This document shows positions 8,966 through 19,106 of a stretch of 64,000 nt of DNA, one piece after another (position 1 is the first letter of the stretch; every line of letters starts with the position of its first letter). The translations under genes and the position numbers were made by a program. The stretch is taken from positions 1 through 64,000 of the forward strand of contig NZ_JOTN01000002.1 in the NCBI RefSeq assembly GCF_000712595.1, given 5' to 3'. This DNA is from Bacillus manliponensis (GTDB lineage: Bacteria > Bacillota > Bacilli > Bacillales > Bacillaceae_G). The notes beneath the pieces are model-generated. The model saw nothing but the letters and a program-made list of their open reading frames with translations. It had not been told where the DNA came from and searched no databases.

Positions 8966-10495
8966 TTATTTCACCTCGATTGGCTCCTCAACCAATTCCC
9001 CGTTCAGAGACCAAGTTTTTGCTTCCATCACTCTTATTTTCACAAGCTTACCAATTACAGATTCCGGCCCCTTGAAGTTTACAAGTTTATTTGTACGTGT
9101 ATATCCTGCAAGTACTTCAGGATTATTTTTACTTTCTCCATCTACAAGCACTTCAACAACTTGTCCTTCATACGCTTTGTTTTTCTTTGCAGCAAGCTCA
9201 TTTACAATTGCATTTAAACGCTGCAAACGCTCCTTCTTCACTTCCATCGGAACATTATCCTTCATCTTCGCAGCCGGTGTACCTTCGCGCGGTGAATAAA
9301 TAAACGTATAAGCAGTATCAAAACCAACTTCGCGGTATAACGATAACGTTTCCTCAAATTGTTCATCTGTTTCATTTGGGAAACCAACGATAATGTCTGT
9401 CGTAAACATTGCGTTTGGAATTGCCACTTTAATTTTTCTTACAAGCTCTAAGTAATGTTCACGTGAATATTTACGAGCCATAATTTTCAAAACTTCTGAG
9501 CTACCAGATTGGACTGGTAAATGTATATGTTCTACTAAGTTCCCGCCTTTTGCAAGTACTTCAATTAAACGATCATCAAAATCACGCGGATGACTCGTCG
9601 TAAAGCGAATACGAGCTACATCGATTTTACGAAGTTCATCCATTAAATCACCTAGTCCATACGCCATATCTTCAAAGTCTTTCCCATATGCATTTACATT
9701 TTGTCCAAGAAGAGTAATCTCCTTGTAACCATTTGCTGCTAAGTGGCGCACTTCCTGAATAATATCTTCTGGTCTACGGCTACGCTCTTTTCCACGTGTA
9801 TACGGTACAATACAATACGTACAAAACTTATCGCACCCGTACATAATATTTACCCACGCTTTAATATCGCCGCGGCGTACTCGCGGGAGGTTCTCAATTA
9901 CGTCACCTTCTTTTGACCATACTTCAACAACTGTTTCTTTCGCAAACATTGCATCTTTTAAAATATATGGCAGACGGTGAATGTTGTGCGTACCAAACAC
10001 CATGTCTACATATTGATATTTTTGCATAATTTTATTTACAACAGACTCTTCTTGAGACATACAACCACATACGCCAATTAAAAGATCTGGGTTCTTCCTC
10101 TTAAGCGCTTTTAAATGGCCAATCTCTCCAAACACTTTATTTTCTGCATTTTCACGGATGGCACATGTGTTTAATAATACAACATCTGCGTCCTCTACTG
10201 TAAACGTTGCTTCATATCCAAGCGTTGTAAAAATACCTGCCATTACTTCTGTATCATGCTCATTCATTTGACATCCATACGTACGAATATAGAATTTCCT
10301 TCTTTCTCCAAAGTTACGAAATTCTTCTGGCAAACCGAAGTCGCGTTCAATCTTAATTTCTTCTTTTCCACGCTTTTTTGCATCTTTTAAAGACGGTGGC
10401 TGATATACACGCTCAAAGTATTGGCTGTAATCTTTCGCTTCCTTCACTTTTGTAGAAGCTGTTTGTTGACCTGCTAATCGTTGCTCTTCGTTCAT
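8966..10495 (-). CDS. miaB: tRNA-2-methylthio-N6-dimethylallyladenosine synthase MiaB
   Basis: MiaB is a radical-SAM methylthiotransferase that modifies i6A37 of tRNA to ms2i6A37. The start is set at ATG 10495 ([11 protein letters not shown]), with AAGGAG in front; the longest frame adds 32 residues without support. The 509 residues show the N-terminal cluster-binding domain ([26 protein letters not shown]), the radical-SAM CxxxCxxC in [16 protein letters not shown], and a C-terminal TRAM domain (VEVLVDGES through NKLVNF). ricA follows three bases after its stop. Confidence 0.97.
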   Translation of the reverse strand: MNEEQRLAGQQTASTKVKEAKDYSQYFERVYQPPSLKDAKKRGKEEIKIERDFGLPEEFRNFGERRKFYIRTYGCQMNEHDTEVMAGIFTTLGYEATFTVEDADVVLLNTCAIRENAENKVFGEIGHLKALKRKNPDLLIGVCGCMSQEESVVNKIMQKYQYVDMVFGTHNIHRLPYILKDAMFAKETVVEVWSKEGDVIENLPRVRRGDIKAWVNIMYGCDKFCTYCIVPYTRGKERSRRPEDIIQEVRHLAANGYKEITLLGQNVNAYGKDFEDMAYGLGDLMDELRKIDVARIRFTTSHPRDFDDRLIEVLAKGGNLVEHIHLPVQSGSSEVLKIMARKYSREHYLELVRKIKVAIPNAMFTTDIIVGFPNETDEQFEETLSLYREVGFDTAYTFIYSPREGTPAAKMKDNVPMEVKKERLQRLNAIVNELAAKKNKAYEGQVVEVLVDGESKNNPEVLAGYTRTNKLVNFKGPESVIGKLVKIRVMEAKTWSLNGELVEEPIEVK

Positions 10496-10810
10496 GAATA
10501 ATCTCCTTTCAACCTTGCATACACACAGTATTTCACCTTTTTTATTTACCTTTTTTCCTTGTGAGAAGCATATCGCTTCACTCCTATACACATTACTATA
10601 GTATAAAGTGTTTACTCTAATTAAACAATATTCATGAACGATTCTCTTTTGAACGGGGGATAAAAAAGAGCTCTTATATGATATAACTCTTATATATTAT
10701 TTTATCATTCAGAATTTTCTAAGTAAAGATAACAATAGGAATCTACCCTTTGTTTTCTTTTTACAAACATGATCTATTTCTATCTATGTTGCATGTTTCT
10801 TAATTCCAAC
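10496..10810. other. Spacer upstream of miaB, no gene seen
   Basis: AT-rich gap between korB and miaB. The first 90 bases are open in frame with miaB but have no ribosome site. A weak self-complementary patch lies near 10668-10700 (GAGTTATAT region). No convincing promoter pair was found. Confidence 0.5.
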
Positions 10811-10844
10811 AAAAAAGGTTACCGATATTCCGGTAACCTTTTTT
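10811..10844 (-). terminator. Terminator of korAB
   Basis: A near-perfect inverted repeat, AAAAAAGGTTACCG with CGGTAACCTTTTTT, lies two bases after the korB stop. It is T-flanked on both strands. Confidence 0.92.
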
Positions 10845-10845
10845 G

Positions 10846-11712
10846 TTACATAAATTCTGCAACGAGATCGTCAAACATTTTTTGATCCATTTGCAGATTT
10901 GCGTGAGTTAATGGTTTCTCACTATAACCACTTACAAGCTCTTGATAAGATGGTTGTTCTGTATTTTGATAAATAAGGCCTGTTACTAAGCCTTTATTCT
11001 CCATTAATGTTTGCATCGCCATCATACGATTTGATGCATCATATTCTTCTACTTCACTTAGCTTCGTTAAATTCTCTTTAAACCAATCATACGTATTTAC
11101 TTTATTATAAGTAACACATGGACTGAATACGTTAATAAGCGAGAATCCTTTATGTTTAATTCCAGCCTCAATGAGTTGTGTTAGTTCTTTCAAATCACTT
11201 GAGAAGCTTTGTGCCACAAATGTCGCACCTGCTGTTAACGCCATTTCCATAACAGATAACGCTGGTTCAATAGAACCTTGCGGTGTACTTTTCGTTTTAA
11301 AGCCCGCTTCACTACGCGGTGACGTTTGCCCTTTTGTTAACCCATAAATTTGGTTATCCATAACGATGTACGTAACGTCAATATTACGACGAATGGAATG
11401 AATTGTATGCCCCATACCAATCGCAAAACCGTCACCATCTCCACCAGAAGCGATAACAGTTAAATCACGGTTTGCCATTTTTACACCTTGTGCAATCGGA
11501 AGAGCACGCCCGTGAATACTATGCACACCGTAAGAATTAATATAACCTGAAATACGACCCGAACATCCAATACCGGAAATTACAGCTAACTCTTCAGGTT
11601 GTAAACCGACGTTTGCAGCAGCACGCTGAATTGCTGCTTGTACTGAAAAGTCACCGCAACCTGGACACCAGTTTGGCTTTACGCTATTGCGAAAATCCTT
11701 AAATGTTGCCAT
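10846..11712 (-). CDS. korB: 2-oxoacid:ferredoxin oxidoreductase, beta subunit
   Basis: This is the thiamine-diphosphate and Fe-S subunit of an enzyme that oxidatively decarboxylates 2-oxoacids (2-oxoglutarate or pyruvate type) to acyl-CoA with ferredoxin as acceptor. In the 288 residues I see WCPGCGDFSVQAA near 15-28, GIGCSGRI near 47-54, the ThDP/Mg motif GDGDGFAIGMGH near 91-102, DNQIYGLTKGQTSPRS, and a further Cys in FSPCVTYN. The Cys residues fit a 4Fe-4S site. It overlaps the 3' end of korA by 14 bases, typical of translational coupling. Exact substrate preference is not visible. Confidence 0.93.
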   Translation of the reverse strand: MATFKDFRNSVKPNWCPGCGDFSVQAAIQRAAANVGLQPEELAVISGIGCSGRISGYINSYGVHSIHGRALPIAQGVKMANRDLTVIASGGDGDGFAIGMGHTIHSIRRNIDVTYIVMDNQIYGLTKGQTSPRSEAGFKTKSTPQGSIEPALSVMEMALTAGATFVAQSFSSDLKELTQLIEAGIKHKGFSLINVFSPCVTYNKVNTYDWFKENLTKLSEVEEYDASNRMMAMQTLMENKGLVTGLIYQNTEQPSYQELVSGYSEKPLTHANLQMDQKMFDDLVAEFM

Positions 11713-13456
11713 TTAAAACAACCCCTTCTTTACATTCGTTGTAAATTTCTTTCGGTAAGAACGGATTTCCATCGTATTTCAATAGGCTAGAAATTTTCTC
11801 ACCACTGCCAAGATTCATTTTCATAATATTAGCAAGCTGCCCTGTCGCATTGTTCTCAACAACTACAACACGCTTTGCATGTTGCACAAGTGGCAACAAC
11901 TCATTTGTTGGGAACGGATGAATTAAACGTATGTGAGCATGGTTTACCTTTAATCCATCTTGCTCTAAGCGGCCCATCGCTTCCTCTATTGCACCACGCG
12001 TCGAGTTAAACCCTACTAACAAGACATCCGCCTCATCATGCTTGGCATTTTTATAAATAGGGGTATTGAATTTTAAGTTTTCCATCTTACGGAAACGCTT
12101 ATCCATTTGCTGCTTACGATTTAATGCCGATTCAGATGGTTTTCCTGTCTCATCGTGCTCAACACCTGTCACATGATGGATACCATTTTTTGTACCAGGT
12201 AGAATACGAGGCGATATACCATCTTCCGTTACTTCATAACGCTTAAAGTATGCCTTATTTTCTTGTTCTGGTAATTCAGCTTGTAAATCAAGCTTACCAC
12301 GGCGAATTTCTACTTTATCTAATTTCAATGGTTCTACCGTTTGTTTTCCTAATGAAAGCTGTAAGTCTGTTAATAAAATAACTGGAACTTGATATTCTTC
12401 AGCTAAATTAAATGCTTCTATCGCATCATAAAACGCTTCTTCTACCGTACTTGGCGCCATTACAATTTTCGGAATTTCGCCATGCGTACCGTAAATCATA
12501 GCTAGTAAATCTGATTGCTCTTGCTTTGTTGGTAAACCTGTACTTGGTCCACCACGCTGCGTGTCAACAATGACAAGTGGAATTTCTGTCATACCAGCTA
12601 AGCCAATTGCCTCCATCATAAGAGAAAGACCCGGACCGGCTGAAGCTGTTAATGTACGAACTCCCGCATAGTTTGCACCAATCGCCATCGTACAAGCAGC
12701 GATTTCATCTTCCGTTTGGATAACTGTTCCACCGACTTTCGGAAGTTTTTTAATTAAATACTCCATAATTTCAGATGCCGGTGTAATCGGATACGCACTC
12801 ATAAAACGGCAACCACCAGCTACTGCACCAAAAGCAATCGCATCGTTTCCGATCATAAACATACGTTTCTGTCCATCTGCTTTTTCAAGCTGCATCATGT
12901 TTACGTTCTCACCAAGTAGTTCCTTCATATATTGAGAGCCGCGCTTAATTGCTTCCATGTTCTTTTCAACAATTTGTTCACCTTTGCGGCCGAAAATTTC
13001 ATTTACAACTTCTAGATAAACATTCTCATCTAAGCCTAAAACTGCACTAGATGCCCCAACAGCAACCATGTTTTTCATTAAGGATGTACCTAACTCAGAA
13101 GCAATCTCTGTAAATGGAATTGCATAAAGTGTTACATTTGTTCCTTCTGGAATGGTTGGATTAAACTTTGCATCAGCAACAACAATGCCGCCAGAACGCA
13201 ATTCGTGGAAGTTAAAATCAATTGTTTCTTGATCAAATGCAATTAAAATATCTAAATCATCCGATACTGCACGTACTTCTGTCGTGCTCACACGAATTTT
13301 ATTATTGGTATGGCCACCTTTAATACGTGATGAAAAATGGCGATAGCCATATAAATAGTATCCTAATCGGTTTAATGCAATACAGAAGATTTCTCCTGTA
13401 CTTTCAATTCCTTCACCTTGTTGGCCTCCAACTTTCCATGAAAGTTGACTAATCAT
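11699..13456 (-). CDS. korA: 2-oxoacid:ferredoxin oxidoreductase, alpha subunit (gamma-alpha fusion)
   Basis: The 585-residue partner of KorB. Residues 1-185 are a gamma-type domain (GGQQGEGIESTGEIF, SRIKGGHTNNKIRVS). From about 200 on comes the pyrimidine-binding alpha domain (GNDAIAFGAVAGG, SAYPITPASEIMEYL, ASAGPGLSLMMEA, DTQRGGPSTGLPTKQEQSDL), followed by a transketolase C-terminal-like domain (RLIHPFPTNELLPL). This gamma-alpha fusion is the usual two-subunit layout of Bacillus KorAB. AAGGGGTG lies about 11 bases before the ATG. It is the first gene of a korA-korB operon. Confidence 0.93.
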   Translation of the reverse strand: MISQLSWKVGGQQGEGIESTGEIFCIALNRLGYYLYGYRHFSSRIKGGHTNNKIRVSTTEVRAVSDDLDILIAFDQETIDFNFHELRSGGIVVADAKFNPTIPEGTNVTLYAIPFTEIASELGTSLMKNMVAVGASSAVLGLDENVYLEVVNEIFGRKGEQIVEKNMEAIKRGSQYMKELLGENVNMMQLEKADGQKRMFMIGNDAIAFGAVAGGCRFMSAYPITPASEIMEYLIKKLPKVGGTVIQTEDEIAACTMAIGANYAGVRTLTASAGPGLSLMMEAIGLAGMTEIPLVIVDTQRGGPSTGLPTKQEQSDLLAMIYGTHGEIPKIVMAPSTVEEAFYDAIEAFNLAEEYQVPVILLTDLQLSLGKQTVEPLKLDKVEIRRGKLDLQAELPEQENKAYFKRYEVTEDGISPRILPGTKNGIHHVTGVEHDETGKPSESALNRKQQMDKRFRKMENLKFNTPIYKNAKHDEADVLLVGFNSTRGAIEEAMGRLEQDGLKVNHAHIRLIHPFPTNELLPLVQHAKRVVVVENNATGQLANIMKMNLGSGEKISSLLKYDGNPFLPKEIYNECKEGVVLNGNI

Positions 13457-13711
13457 CTCCTACACCCCTTTGGCTGCATTCATTGTAGTGTATTTTTTTA
13501 CAGTAATAGTTTAGCACTTTTTCAGAAAAGAAACTACAATGGACGCGAATTATACCTTTTCAGATTAACTAGAATATTTTATATATTCTTAATTTCCTTT
13601 CAATTCTAGACGCACTCTACAAAAAAATCAACATTTTAAGCGAATTTCGTCATATATTTTCAAATTCCTTGTTTTGAAACCGCTTTACTTTGAAATATGC
13701 ATAAAAAATGT

Positions 13712-14635
13712 TTAAAAAAGTATGTGATTGATGAAATTATTGTATGTAAAATTTTTTACTTGTGCCTCTGTATAATACTTTAATAAAACCTCTATTATAC
13801 GGTTATAGTCTTCATATTTTTTTATATTTTTAACCATCGTTACAATACCATCAAAATCAGACCCAAATCCAACGTTTTTTTCACCGCCAAGCATACAAAT
13901 GTGTTCCACATGACGTAGTATATCATCAATGGATGCTACCTGTTTTTCTGTTAAAAATCCGGGAACAAACGTTACACCTATCATACCATCTTTTTTAATA
14001 AGTGCTTTTATTTGCTCATCCTTCAAATTTCGCGGGTGCTGACATAGATGATAACAATTCGAATGTGATGCAATTGGATATTCCCCTATTTCCATCACAT
14101 CCCAAAATCCCTTTTCTGACAAGTGAGATACATCTGTCCACATTCGGTGATGATTAAGTGATGACACAACTTCCTTACCAAAAAGAGATAACCCTGCCCC
14201 TCTCGTTTCTAAAGCTCCATCAGCTACTAAATTTGCATAGTTCCATGTTAGCCCTACCGAGCGAACACCTAAGTTATACAATGTGTGCAATTTAGAAATT
14301 TCTTTACCAACTGCTTCACATCCCTCTAATGTTAAAATAGCCCCGATTTCCTCATTCGTTAAGTTATGAACATCTTCTTTCGTTTGAATCCATTTCATAT
14401 GAGGTAACCTTAAAACTTGTTCATGAAAGATGTTGGCCATTTCTAGCGCCGCTTCAAAACGCTGTGAGTATAGTACTCCTTCTGGAACATATATCGCAAA
14501 GCATTGAATACTACCTTTCTTTTTCTGCAACTGCTCAAATGAAATATGTAAATCTTCGTCATTTTCAAAGCTTCTTTTTCCTTCTGTCCGCCATAACTGC
14601 CACAATACATCACAATGCGCATCAAAAACTTTCAC
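13712..14635 (-). CDS. Membrane dipeptidase (peptidase family M19)
   Basis: A zinc dipeptidase of the renal dipeptidase/M19 family. The start is set at GTG 14635 (reads MKVFDAHCDVLW), with AGGAG eight bases upstream; the longest frame adds 19 residues that run back through the spoVS terminator hairpin, so they are not real. The 307 residues carry the metal motif F-D-A-H-C-D at 4-9, the bridging Glu in LTLEGCEA, SHSNCYHLC, and GFGSDFDG near the C-terminus. The physiological dipeptide is unknown. It has its own unit after the spoVS terminator, though some read-through is possible. Confidence 0.9.
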   Translation of the reverse strand: MKVFDAHCDVLWQLWRTEGKRSFENDEDLHISFEQLQKKKGSIQCFAIYVPEGVLYSQRFEAALEMANIFHEQVLRLPHMKWIQTKEDVHNLTNEEIGAILTLEGCEAVGKEISKLHTLYNLGVRSVGLTWNYANLVADGALETRGAGLSLFGKEVVSSLNHHRMWTDVSHLSEKGFWDVMEIGEYPIASHSNCYHLCQHPRNLKDEQIKALIKKDGMIGVTFVPGFLTEKQVASIDDILRHVEHICMLGGEKNVGFGSDFDGIVTMVKNIKKYEDYNRIIEVLLKYYTEAQVKNFTYNNFINHILF

Positions 14636-14659
14636 AAATTTCACTCCTCTCGTATAAAA

Positions 14660-14689
14660 ACAACCTGTTTGCACATGCAAACAGGTTGT
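14660..14689 (-). terminator. Terminator of spoVS
   Basis: Perfect 14-base arms ACAACCTGTTTGCA/TGCAAACAGGTTGT, followed on the minus strand by TTTTTAT, six bases after the spoVS stop. Confidence 0.93.
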
Positions 14690-14695
14690 CAAAAC

Positions 14696-14956
14696 TTAAC
14701 GAGGTTCTACAATTAATTTAATTGCTGTGCGTTCTTCACCATCAATCATAATGTCTGTGAAAGCGGGGATACAAATTAAGTCCACACCACTAGGCGCTAC
14801 AAATCCTCTTGCAATTGCTACTGCCTTCACGGCTTGATTCAATGCACCTGCGCCAATTGCTTGGATTTCTGCTGATCCACGTTCGCGAATCACCCCAGCA
14901 AGTGCACCAGCTACAGAGTTAGGGACCGAAGTTGCTTTAACTTTTAATATTTCCAT
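14696..14956 (-). CDS. spoVS: Stage V sporulation protein S
   Basis: SpoVS is a small, highly conserved Alba-like protein. In B. subtilis its loss blocks sporulation at stage V and affects septation. The 86-residue sequence (MEILKVKATSVPNSVAGALA, then VIRERGSAEIQAIGAGALNQ) is near-identical to the family over its full length. AGGAGG precedes the ATG. A sigma-H-type promoter lies at 15014-15043 and a strong terminator follows, so it is monocistronic. Confidence 0.98.
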   Translation of the reverse strand: MEILKVKATSVPNSVAGALAGVIRERGSAEIQAIGAGALNQAVKAVAIARGFVAPSGVDLICIPAFTDIMIDGEERTAIKLIVEPR

Positions 14957-15013
14957 TACTCGTTTCCTCCTCGTTTCTTAAAAAAGTATTAGCGATTAAT
15001 TTCACTTTAACTT

Positions 15014-15043
15014 ATATTCACGAGTAATGGGTTGTATTCCTGC
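15014..15043 (-). promoter_or_regulatory. Sigma-H-type promoter of spoVS
   Basis: The minus strand has GCAGGAATA (15035-15043), then 12 bases, then CGTGAATAT (15014-15022). Against the sigma-H consensus RNAGGAWWW-N11/12-RNNGAATWW only one defined base differs. spoVS is sigma-H-controlled in B. subtilis. Confidence 0.65.
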
Positions 15044-15105
15044 TAAATTTCATCAATTTTTCTAAAAACTTAAAATATATTTTCTTTTCTGACTTTGTTA
15101 AATAT

Positions 15106-15900
15106 TTACTCAAAAAATGGCTGATCGTCGTTAATTAAAACTTGTTGAATCTTTTTCGCTTTCCCCGTGCTTGTATCTACATCAATTAATACTGCACTTA
15201 ACTGCGTTCTACCATTTGTTACTTCAAATCTTACAGGCATCGTTGTCAAGAATTTCTTCAGAACCGCTTCACGATCCATACCTAAAATCCCATCGTATGG
15301 ACCTGTCATACCTACATCCGTAATATACGCTGTTCCATTTGGTAAAATGCGCTTATCAGCTGTAGGAACGTGTGTATGTGTGCCTACAACTGCAGTTGCT
15401 CTTCCATCTACATACCAACCAAGCGCTTGCTTTTCACTTGTTGTTTCAGCATGGAAATCAATAAAAATAATATTTGTACGTTTTTTTGCAATGGCAATTA
15501 ATTCATCCACTTTTCGGAACGGACAATCAATTGGCGTTAAAAACGTACGGCCTTGTAAATTAATAATTGCAACTTCTGTTCCATTACAATTTACAAACAC
15601 AAGACCCGTTCCTGGTGTTCCTTCAGGAAAATTGGCTGGTCTTGCTAAATATTTCGCATCCTCAATAAACTCGAAAATTTCACGATTATCCCACGCATGG
15701 TTCCCTAGTGTGACAGCTTGCGCACCACATTCTAAAAAGTTACGATAAATTTTCTCTGTAATTCCGCGTCCACCAGCTGCATTTTCTCCATTAATAATTG
15801 TAACAGTTGGTGTATATTTCTTTTTCAAAGCTGGTACGTAATCTTGGATCATACGTCTTCCAGGTGATCCTACTACATCTCCAACAAATAAAATTCTCAT
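15106..15900 (-). CDS. ymdB: YmdB, metallophosphoesterase (cyclic nucleotide phosphodiesterase family)
   Basis: YmdB belongs to the TIGR00282 calcineurin-like phosphoesterases. In B. subtilis it hydrolyses 2',3'-cyclic nucleotides and influences the choice between motility and biofilm. The 264 residues show the dimetal motifs in order: GDVVGSPGRR near 7-16, INGENAAGGRG near 36-46, LGNHAWDN near 65-72, DFHAETTSEK near 148-157 and VVGTHTHVPT near 172-181. It lies directly downstream of rny, the same pairing as in B. subtilis, with a terminator hairpin between them. Confidence 0.95.
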   Translation of the reverse strand: MRILFVGDVVGSPGRRMIQDYVPALKKKYTPTVTIINGENAAGGRGITEKIYRNFLECGAQAVTLGNHAWDNREIFEFIEDAKYLARPANFPEGTPGTGLVFVNCNGTEVAIINLQGRTFLTPIDCPFRKVDELIAIAKKRTNIIFIDFHAETTSEKQALGWYVDGRATAVVGTHTHVPTADKRILPNGTAYITDVGMTGPYDGILGMDREAVLKKFLTTMPVRFEVTNGRTQLSAVLIDVDTSTGKAKKIQQVLINDDQPFFE

Positions 15901-16012
15901 ATTGTCTTACCCTTCCTATGTACCTTATATTGTTTCATTTTTCGACATCACAGTTTTTGCATATCTCAGCATCATAAACTATGTCCTTATATTACCCAAT
16001 GATAACACAAAA

Positions 16013-16042
16013 AAATAAAGTGGCGTTACACCACTTTATTTC
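16013..16042 (-). terminator. Terminator of rny
   Basis: AATAAAGTGG pairs with CCACTTTATT around the rny stop codon and a T run follows on the minus strand. The hairpin includes the last codons of rny. Confidence 0.8.
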
Positions 16043-17598
16043 GCATATTCTACTGCACGTGTTTCACGAATAACAGTAACTTTAATATGTCCTGGATAAT
16101 CCAGTTCACTTTCGATACGTTTTCGAATGTCACGCGCTAGACGATGAGCTTCGAGATCGTCAATTGTATCTGGTTTTACCAAAATACGAACTTCACGTCC
16201 CGCTTGAATTGCATAAGATTTCTCTACACCTTCATAGGATTCAGAAATCTCTTCCAGTTTCTCAAGTCGTCGAATATAGTTTTCAAGCGTTTCACTTCGA
16301 GCGCCCGGTCTTGCAGCTGATAACGCATCCGCTGCGGCAACAAGAACAGCAATAATTGAAGTAGGCTCCGTGTCACCATGGTGAGATGCAATACTGTTAA
16401 TAACAACAGGATGCTCTTTATATTTCGTAGCAAGCTCAACACCAATTTCAACGTGACTACCTTCAACTTCATGGTCGATTGCTTTTCCGATATCATGCAA
16501 TAAACCAGCACGTCTTGCAAGCTTTTCGTCTTCTCCAAGTTCTGCCGCCATAAGTCCTGCTAAATAAGCTACCTCCATAGAGTGCTTTAGAACATTCTGA
16601 CCATAACTTGTACGGAATTTCAAACGACCTAAAATTTTAATTAAGTCTGGATGTAAACCATGTACACCAACTTCAAATGTCGTCTGCTCCCCTACTTCAC
16701 GAATATACTCATCCACTTCACGTCTTGATTTCTCAACCATTTCCTCAATACGTGCAGGGTGAATACGTCCATCTTGTACAAGCTTATCAAGAGCAATCCG
16801 AGCCGTTTCACGACGAATTGGATCAAACCCTGATAAGATTACAGCTTCTGGCGTATCATCGATGATTAAATCAATACCCGTTAACGTTTCTAACGTACGA
16901 ATATTACGACCTTCACGACCGATAATACGTCCTTTCATTTCATCGTTTGGAAGATTTACAACTGAAACCGTTGTTTCTGCAACATGATCAGCGGCACATC
17001 GTTGAATTGCTAAAGATAAAATATCTTTTGCTTTCTTATCCGCTTCCTCTTTCGCACGAACTTCAGTTTCCTTCACCATTAATGCGATTTCATGAGAAAT
17101 TTCACTTTCAACTTTTTCTAGAATGATTGCTCTTGCTTGGTCGCGTGTTAGGCTGGAAATGCGTTCTAACTCATCTTGCTGCTTTTGTACTAGCTCTCCA
17201 ACTTTGCTTTCCAACTCTTCAATCTGCTGTTGTCTTGACACAAGAGAATTCTCTTTCTTTTCTAACATTTGCTCACGCTTATCAAGCGATTCGTCTTTAC
17301 GATCGAGATTCTCTTCTTTCTGCATTAAACGATTTTCTTGTTTTTGCAGTTCGCTTCTACGTTCACGAACTTCTAATTCCGCTCCTGTACGAAGTGTGTG
17401 AATTTCATCCTTTGCTTCTAAAAGCGCTTCCTTCTTTAATGCTTCCGCTTCACGGTTTGCATCTTCTAGAATACGCTTTGCTTCATTAGCTGCCCCATTA
17501 ATCTTCGCTTCTGCAATGGACTTTCGAACAAAAAATCCAACAACGGCACCGAATATTGCAAGCAAAATGGAGATGAGTACCCAAACTATAGTGCTCAT
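16036..17598 (-). CDS. rny: Ribonuclease Y
   Basis: RNase Y is the membrane-anchored endoribonuclease that starts mRNA decay in Bacillus. The start is set at ATG 17598 ([20 protein letters not shown]) with GAGGAGGTG in front; the longest frame adds 15 unsupported residues. The 520 residues show a transmembrane anchor at 2-24, a long Lys/Glu-rich coiled coil at about 28-175, a KH domain ([15 protein letters not shown] near 225), and an HD phosphohydrolase domain with HSMEVAYL and [12 protein letters not shown] near 360-375. It has its own sigma-A promoter and a leader of about 220 bases. ricA, whose product controls RNase Y, is 7 kb downstream. Confidence 0.98.
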   Translation of the reverse strand: MSTIVWVLISILLAIFGAVVGFFVRKSIAEAKINGAANEAKRILEDANREAEALKKEALLEAKDEIHTLRTGAELEVRERRSELQKQENRLMQKEENLDRKDESLDKREQMLEKKENSLVSRQQQIEELESKVGELVQKQQDELERISSLTRDQARAIILEKVESEISHEIALMVKETEVRAKEEADKKAKDILSLAIQRCAADHVAETTVSVVNLPNDEMKGRIIGREGRNIRTLETLTGIDLIIDDTPEAVILSGFDPIRRETARIALDKLVQDGRIHPARIEEMVEKSRREVDEYIREVGEQTTFEVGVHGLHPDLIKILGRLKFRTSYGQNVLKHSMEVAYLAGLMAAELGEDEKLARRAGLLHDIGKAIDHEVEGSHVEIGVELATKYKEHPVVINSIASHHGDTEPTSIIAVLVAAADALSAARPGARSETLENYIRRLEKLEEISESYEGVEKSYAIQAGREVRILVKPDTIDDLEAHRLARDIRKRIESELDYPGHIKVTVIRETRAVEYAK

Positions 17599-17817
17599 GA
17601 TTTCACCTCCTCTTGCTATGAATGAAAAAAAGACTACCGGCAAGTATATTACTTACGTGTGCAACATACAGCAAACACCGTCGTCCCGCCTTTTTAAGGG
17701 ACTTTCTTCATTTCACAATAAAATTGTCATATTATTATTTCGGAAAAAATTTCTCATTTTATCCGAAGGCACTTCCCTTTTTAGAGAAAAGTGTTTCGTA
17801 TACAAGAAAAAATATAC
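17599..17817 (-). promoter_or_regulatory. Long structured 5' leader of rny, possible attenuator
   Basis: Between the promoter and the ribosome site is a leader of about 220 bases. On the minus strand GTCCC (17698-17702) can pair with GGGAC (17683-17687). GAC-GA-CGG (17678-17685) can instead pair with CCG-GTA-GTC (17632-17640), enclosing two small hairpins (TGC/GCA stem, and AAGTA-ATA-TACTT). That second stem is followed at once by TTTTTTT and then the Shine-Dalgarno. The two pairings share bases, so they exclude each other. The structure is seen; the regulatory function is inferred. Confidence 0.45.
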
Positions 17818-17823
17818 AATATT

Positions 17824-17852
17824 ATTGTATATACCGCAAATTTCATTGTCAA
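17824..17852 (-). promoter_or_regulatory. Sigma-A promoter of rny
   Basis: The minus strand has TTGACA (17847-17852), a 17-base spacer and TACAAT (17824-17829). This is a near-consensus match, downstream of the recA terminator. Confidence 0.85.
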
Positions 17853-17887
17853 GCGTTGTCTACTTTTACTTTCTTTACCTGAGAAAA

Positions 17888-17909
17888 AAAAGACACGAAA
17901 TCGTGTCTT
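17888..17909 (-). terminator. Terminator of recA
   Basis: AAAAGACACGA pairs with TCGTGTCTTTT, with T8 following on the minus strand. The hairpin begins at the recA stop codon. Confidence 0.9.
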
Positions 17910-18935
17910 TTAATCTTCCATACCTTCTTGACTTACCGTTGCATCTTCTCCACTAATACCGTAATGTTCACGAATGAAGAATGCAATTTCATCTGTTAAT
18001 TCAGGATTTTCTTTTAAGAATTGCTTCGCATTTTCTCGTCCTTGTCCTAGGCGCTCTTCGTTGTAAGAGTACCATGCACCACTTTTTTGGACAATATCAA
18101 GCTCAGACGCCATATCTAAAATTTCGCCCTCTTTTGAAATTCCTTCCCCGTACATAATATCCACTTCTGCAACGCGGAATGGTGGTGCTACTTTATTTTT
18201 CACTACTTTTATTTTTGTTTTATTACCAACGATGTCGTTACCTTGTTTTAATTGCTCAGCACGACGCACCTCAAGACGTACAGTTGAATAGAACTTTAAT
18301 GCACGTCCACCAGGAGTTGTTTCTGGGTTCCCGAACATAACCCCAACTTTTTCACGAATTTGGTTAATAAAGATTGCAATTGTTTTTGATTTGTTAATCG
18401 CGCCAGAAAGTTTACGAAGAGCTTGTGACATTAAACGTGCTTGTAAACCAACGTGTGAGTCACCCATTTCTCCTTCAATTTCCGCTTTTGGAACAAGTGC
18501 TGCTACAGAGTCAATTACGATGATATCGATTGCACCGCTTCGTACTAGTGCCTCTGCAATTTCTAAACCTTGCTCCCCTGTGTCTGGTTGTGATAATAAT
18601 AACTCATCTATGTTAACACCAAGCTTTTGTGCATATACAGGATCCATAGCATGCTCTGCATCAATAAATGCCGCTTGTCCGCCCTGGCGTTGTACTTCTG
18701 CAATAGCGTGTAAAGAAACCGTCGTTTTACCAGAACTCTCTGGTCCATAAATTTCAATAATACGGCCGCGAGGGTAGCCACCTACTCCAAGAGCTACATC
18801 TAGAGCTAGTGAACCACTTGGTACAGTGGATACTTTACGTTCCGCTTGTTCTCCTAACTTCATAATTGAACCTTTACCGAATTGCTTTTCTATTTGTTTT
18901 AAGGCCATATCTAATGCCGCTTGACGATCACTCAT
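17910..18935 (-). CDS. recA: Recombinase RecA
   Basis: RecA forms filaments on single-stranded DNA, catalyses strand exchange and triggers LexA self-cleavage in the SOS response. The 341 residues show Walker A GPESSGKT at 66-73, Walker B in [12 protein letters not shown], loop 1 and 2 regions ([27 protein letters not shown]) and [10 protein letters not shown]. The frame is continuous; no intron or intein interrupts it. AAGGAGGAA precedes the ATG. It is monocistronic, with a LexA box and sigma-A promoter upstream and a terminator downstream. Confidence 0.99.
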   Translation of the reverse strand: MSDRQAALDMALKQIEKQFGKGSIMKLGEQAERKVSTVPSGSLALDVALGVGGYPRGRIIEIYGPESSGKTTVSLHAIAEVQRQGGQAAFIDAEHAMDPVYAQKLGVNIDELLLSQPDTGEQGLEIAEALVRSGAIDIIVIDSVAALVPKAEIEGEMGDSHVGLQARLMSQALRKLSGAINKSKTIAIFINQIREKVGVMFGNPETTPGGRALKFYSTVRLEVRRAEQLKQGNDIVGNKTKIKVVKNKVAPPFRVAEVDIMYGEGISKEGEILDMASELDIVQKSGAWYSYNEERLGQGRENAKQFLKENPELTDEIAFFIREHYGISGEDATVSQEGMED

Positions 18936-18968
18936 TCAAAATTCCTCCTTAACTTAAATGCTAATCTT

Positions 18969-18998
18969 ATTATACCTATTTTCATTGCAATTTGCCAA
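18969..18998 (-). promoter_or_regulatory. Sigma-A promoter of recA
   Basis: The minus strand has TTGGCA (18993-18998), an 18-base spacer and TATAAT (18969-18974). It lies just downstream of the LexA box. Confidence 0.8.
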
Positions 18999-19005
18999 CA
19001 AAAAT

Positions 19006-19019
19006 CGAACATTTATTCG
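19006..19019 (-). promoter_or_regulatory. LexA (SOS) box upstream of recA
   Basis: CGAACATTTATTCG differs from the Bacillus SOS consensus CGAACRNRYGTTYG at only two defined positions. It sits a few bases upstream of the recA -35 box, the usual place for LexA repression. Confidence 0.8.
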
Positions 19020-19066
19020 TTTTTTTATTTTCTACTACATAAAACCCTTTATTTTCAAAGGGAAAA

Positions 19067-19106
19067 TAAAAAGCTAGAGGAGAATCACATCTCTTCTAGC
19101 TTTTTA
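19067..19106 (-). terminator. Terminator of cinA
   Basis: AAAAGCTAGA pairs with TCTAGCTTTT around a 16-base loop, followed by T residues. The upstream arm lies within the last codons of cinA. Confidence 0.75.

Noticed and set aside
17910-18935. Intron or intein in recA, as found in some B. cereus-group strains
   Set aside because: The frame is continuous with normal RecA length and motifs.
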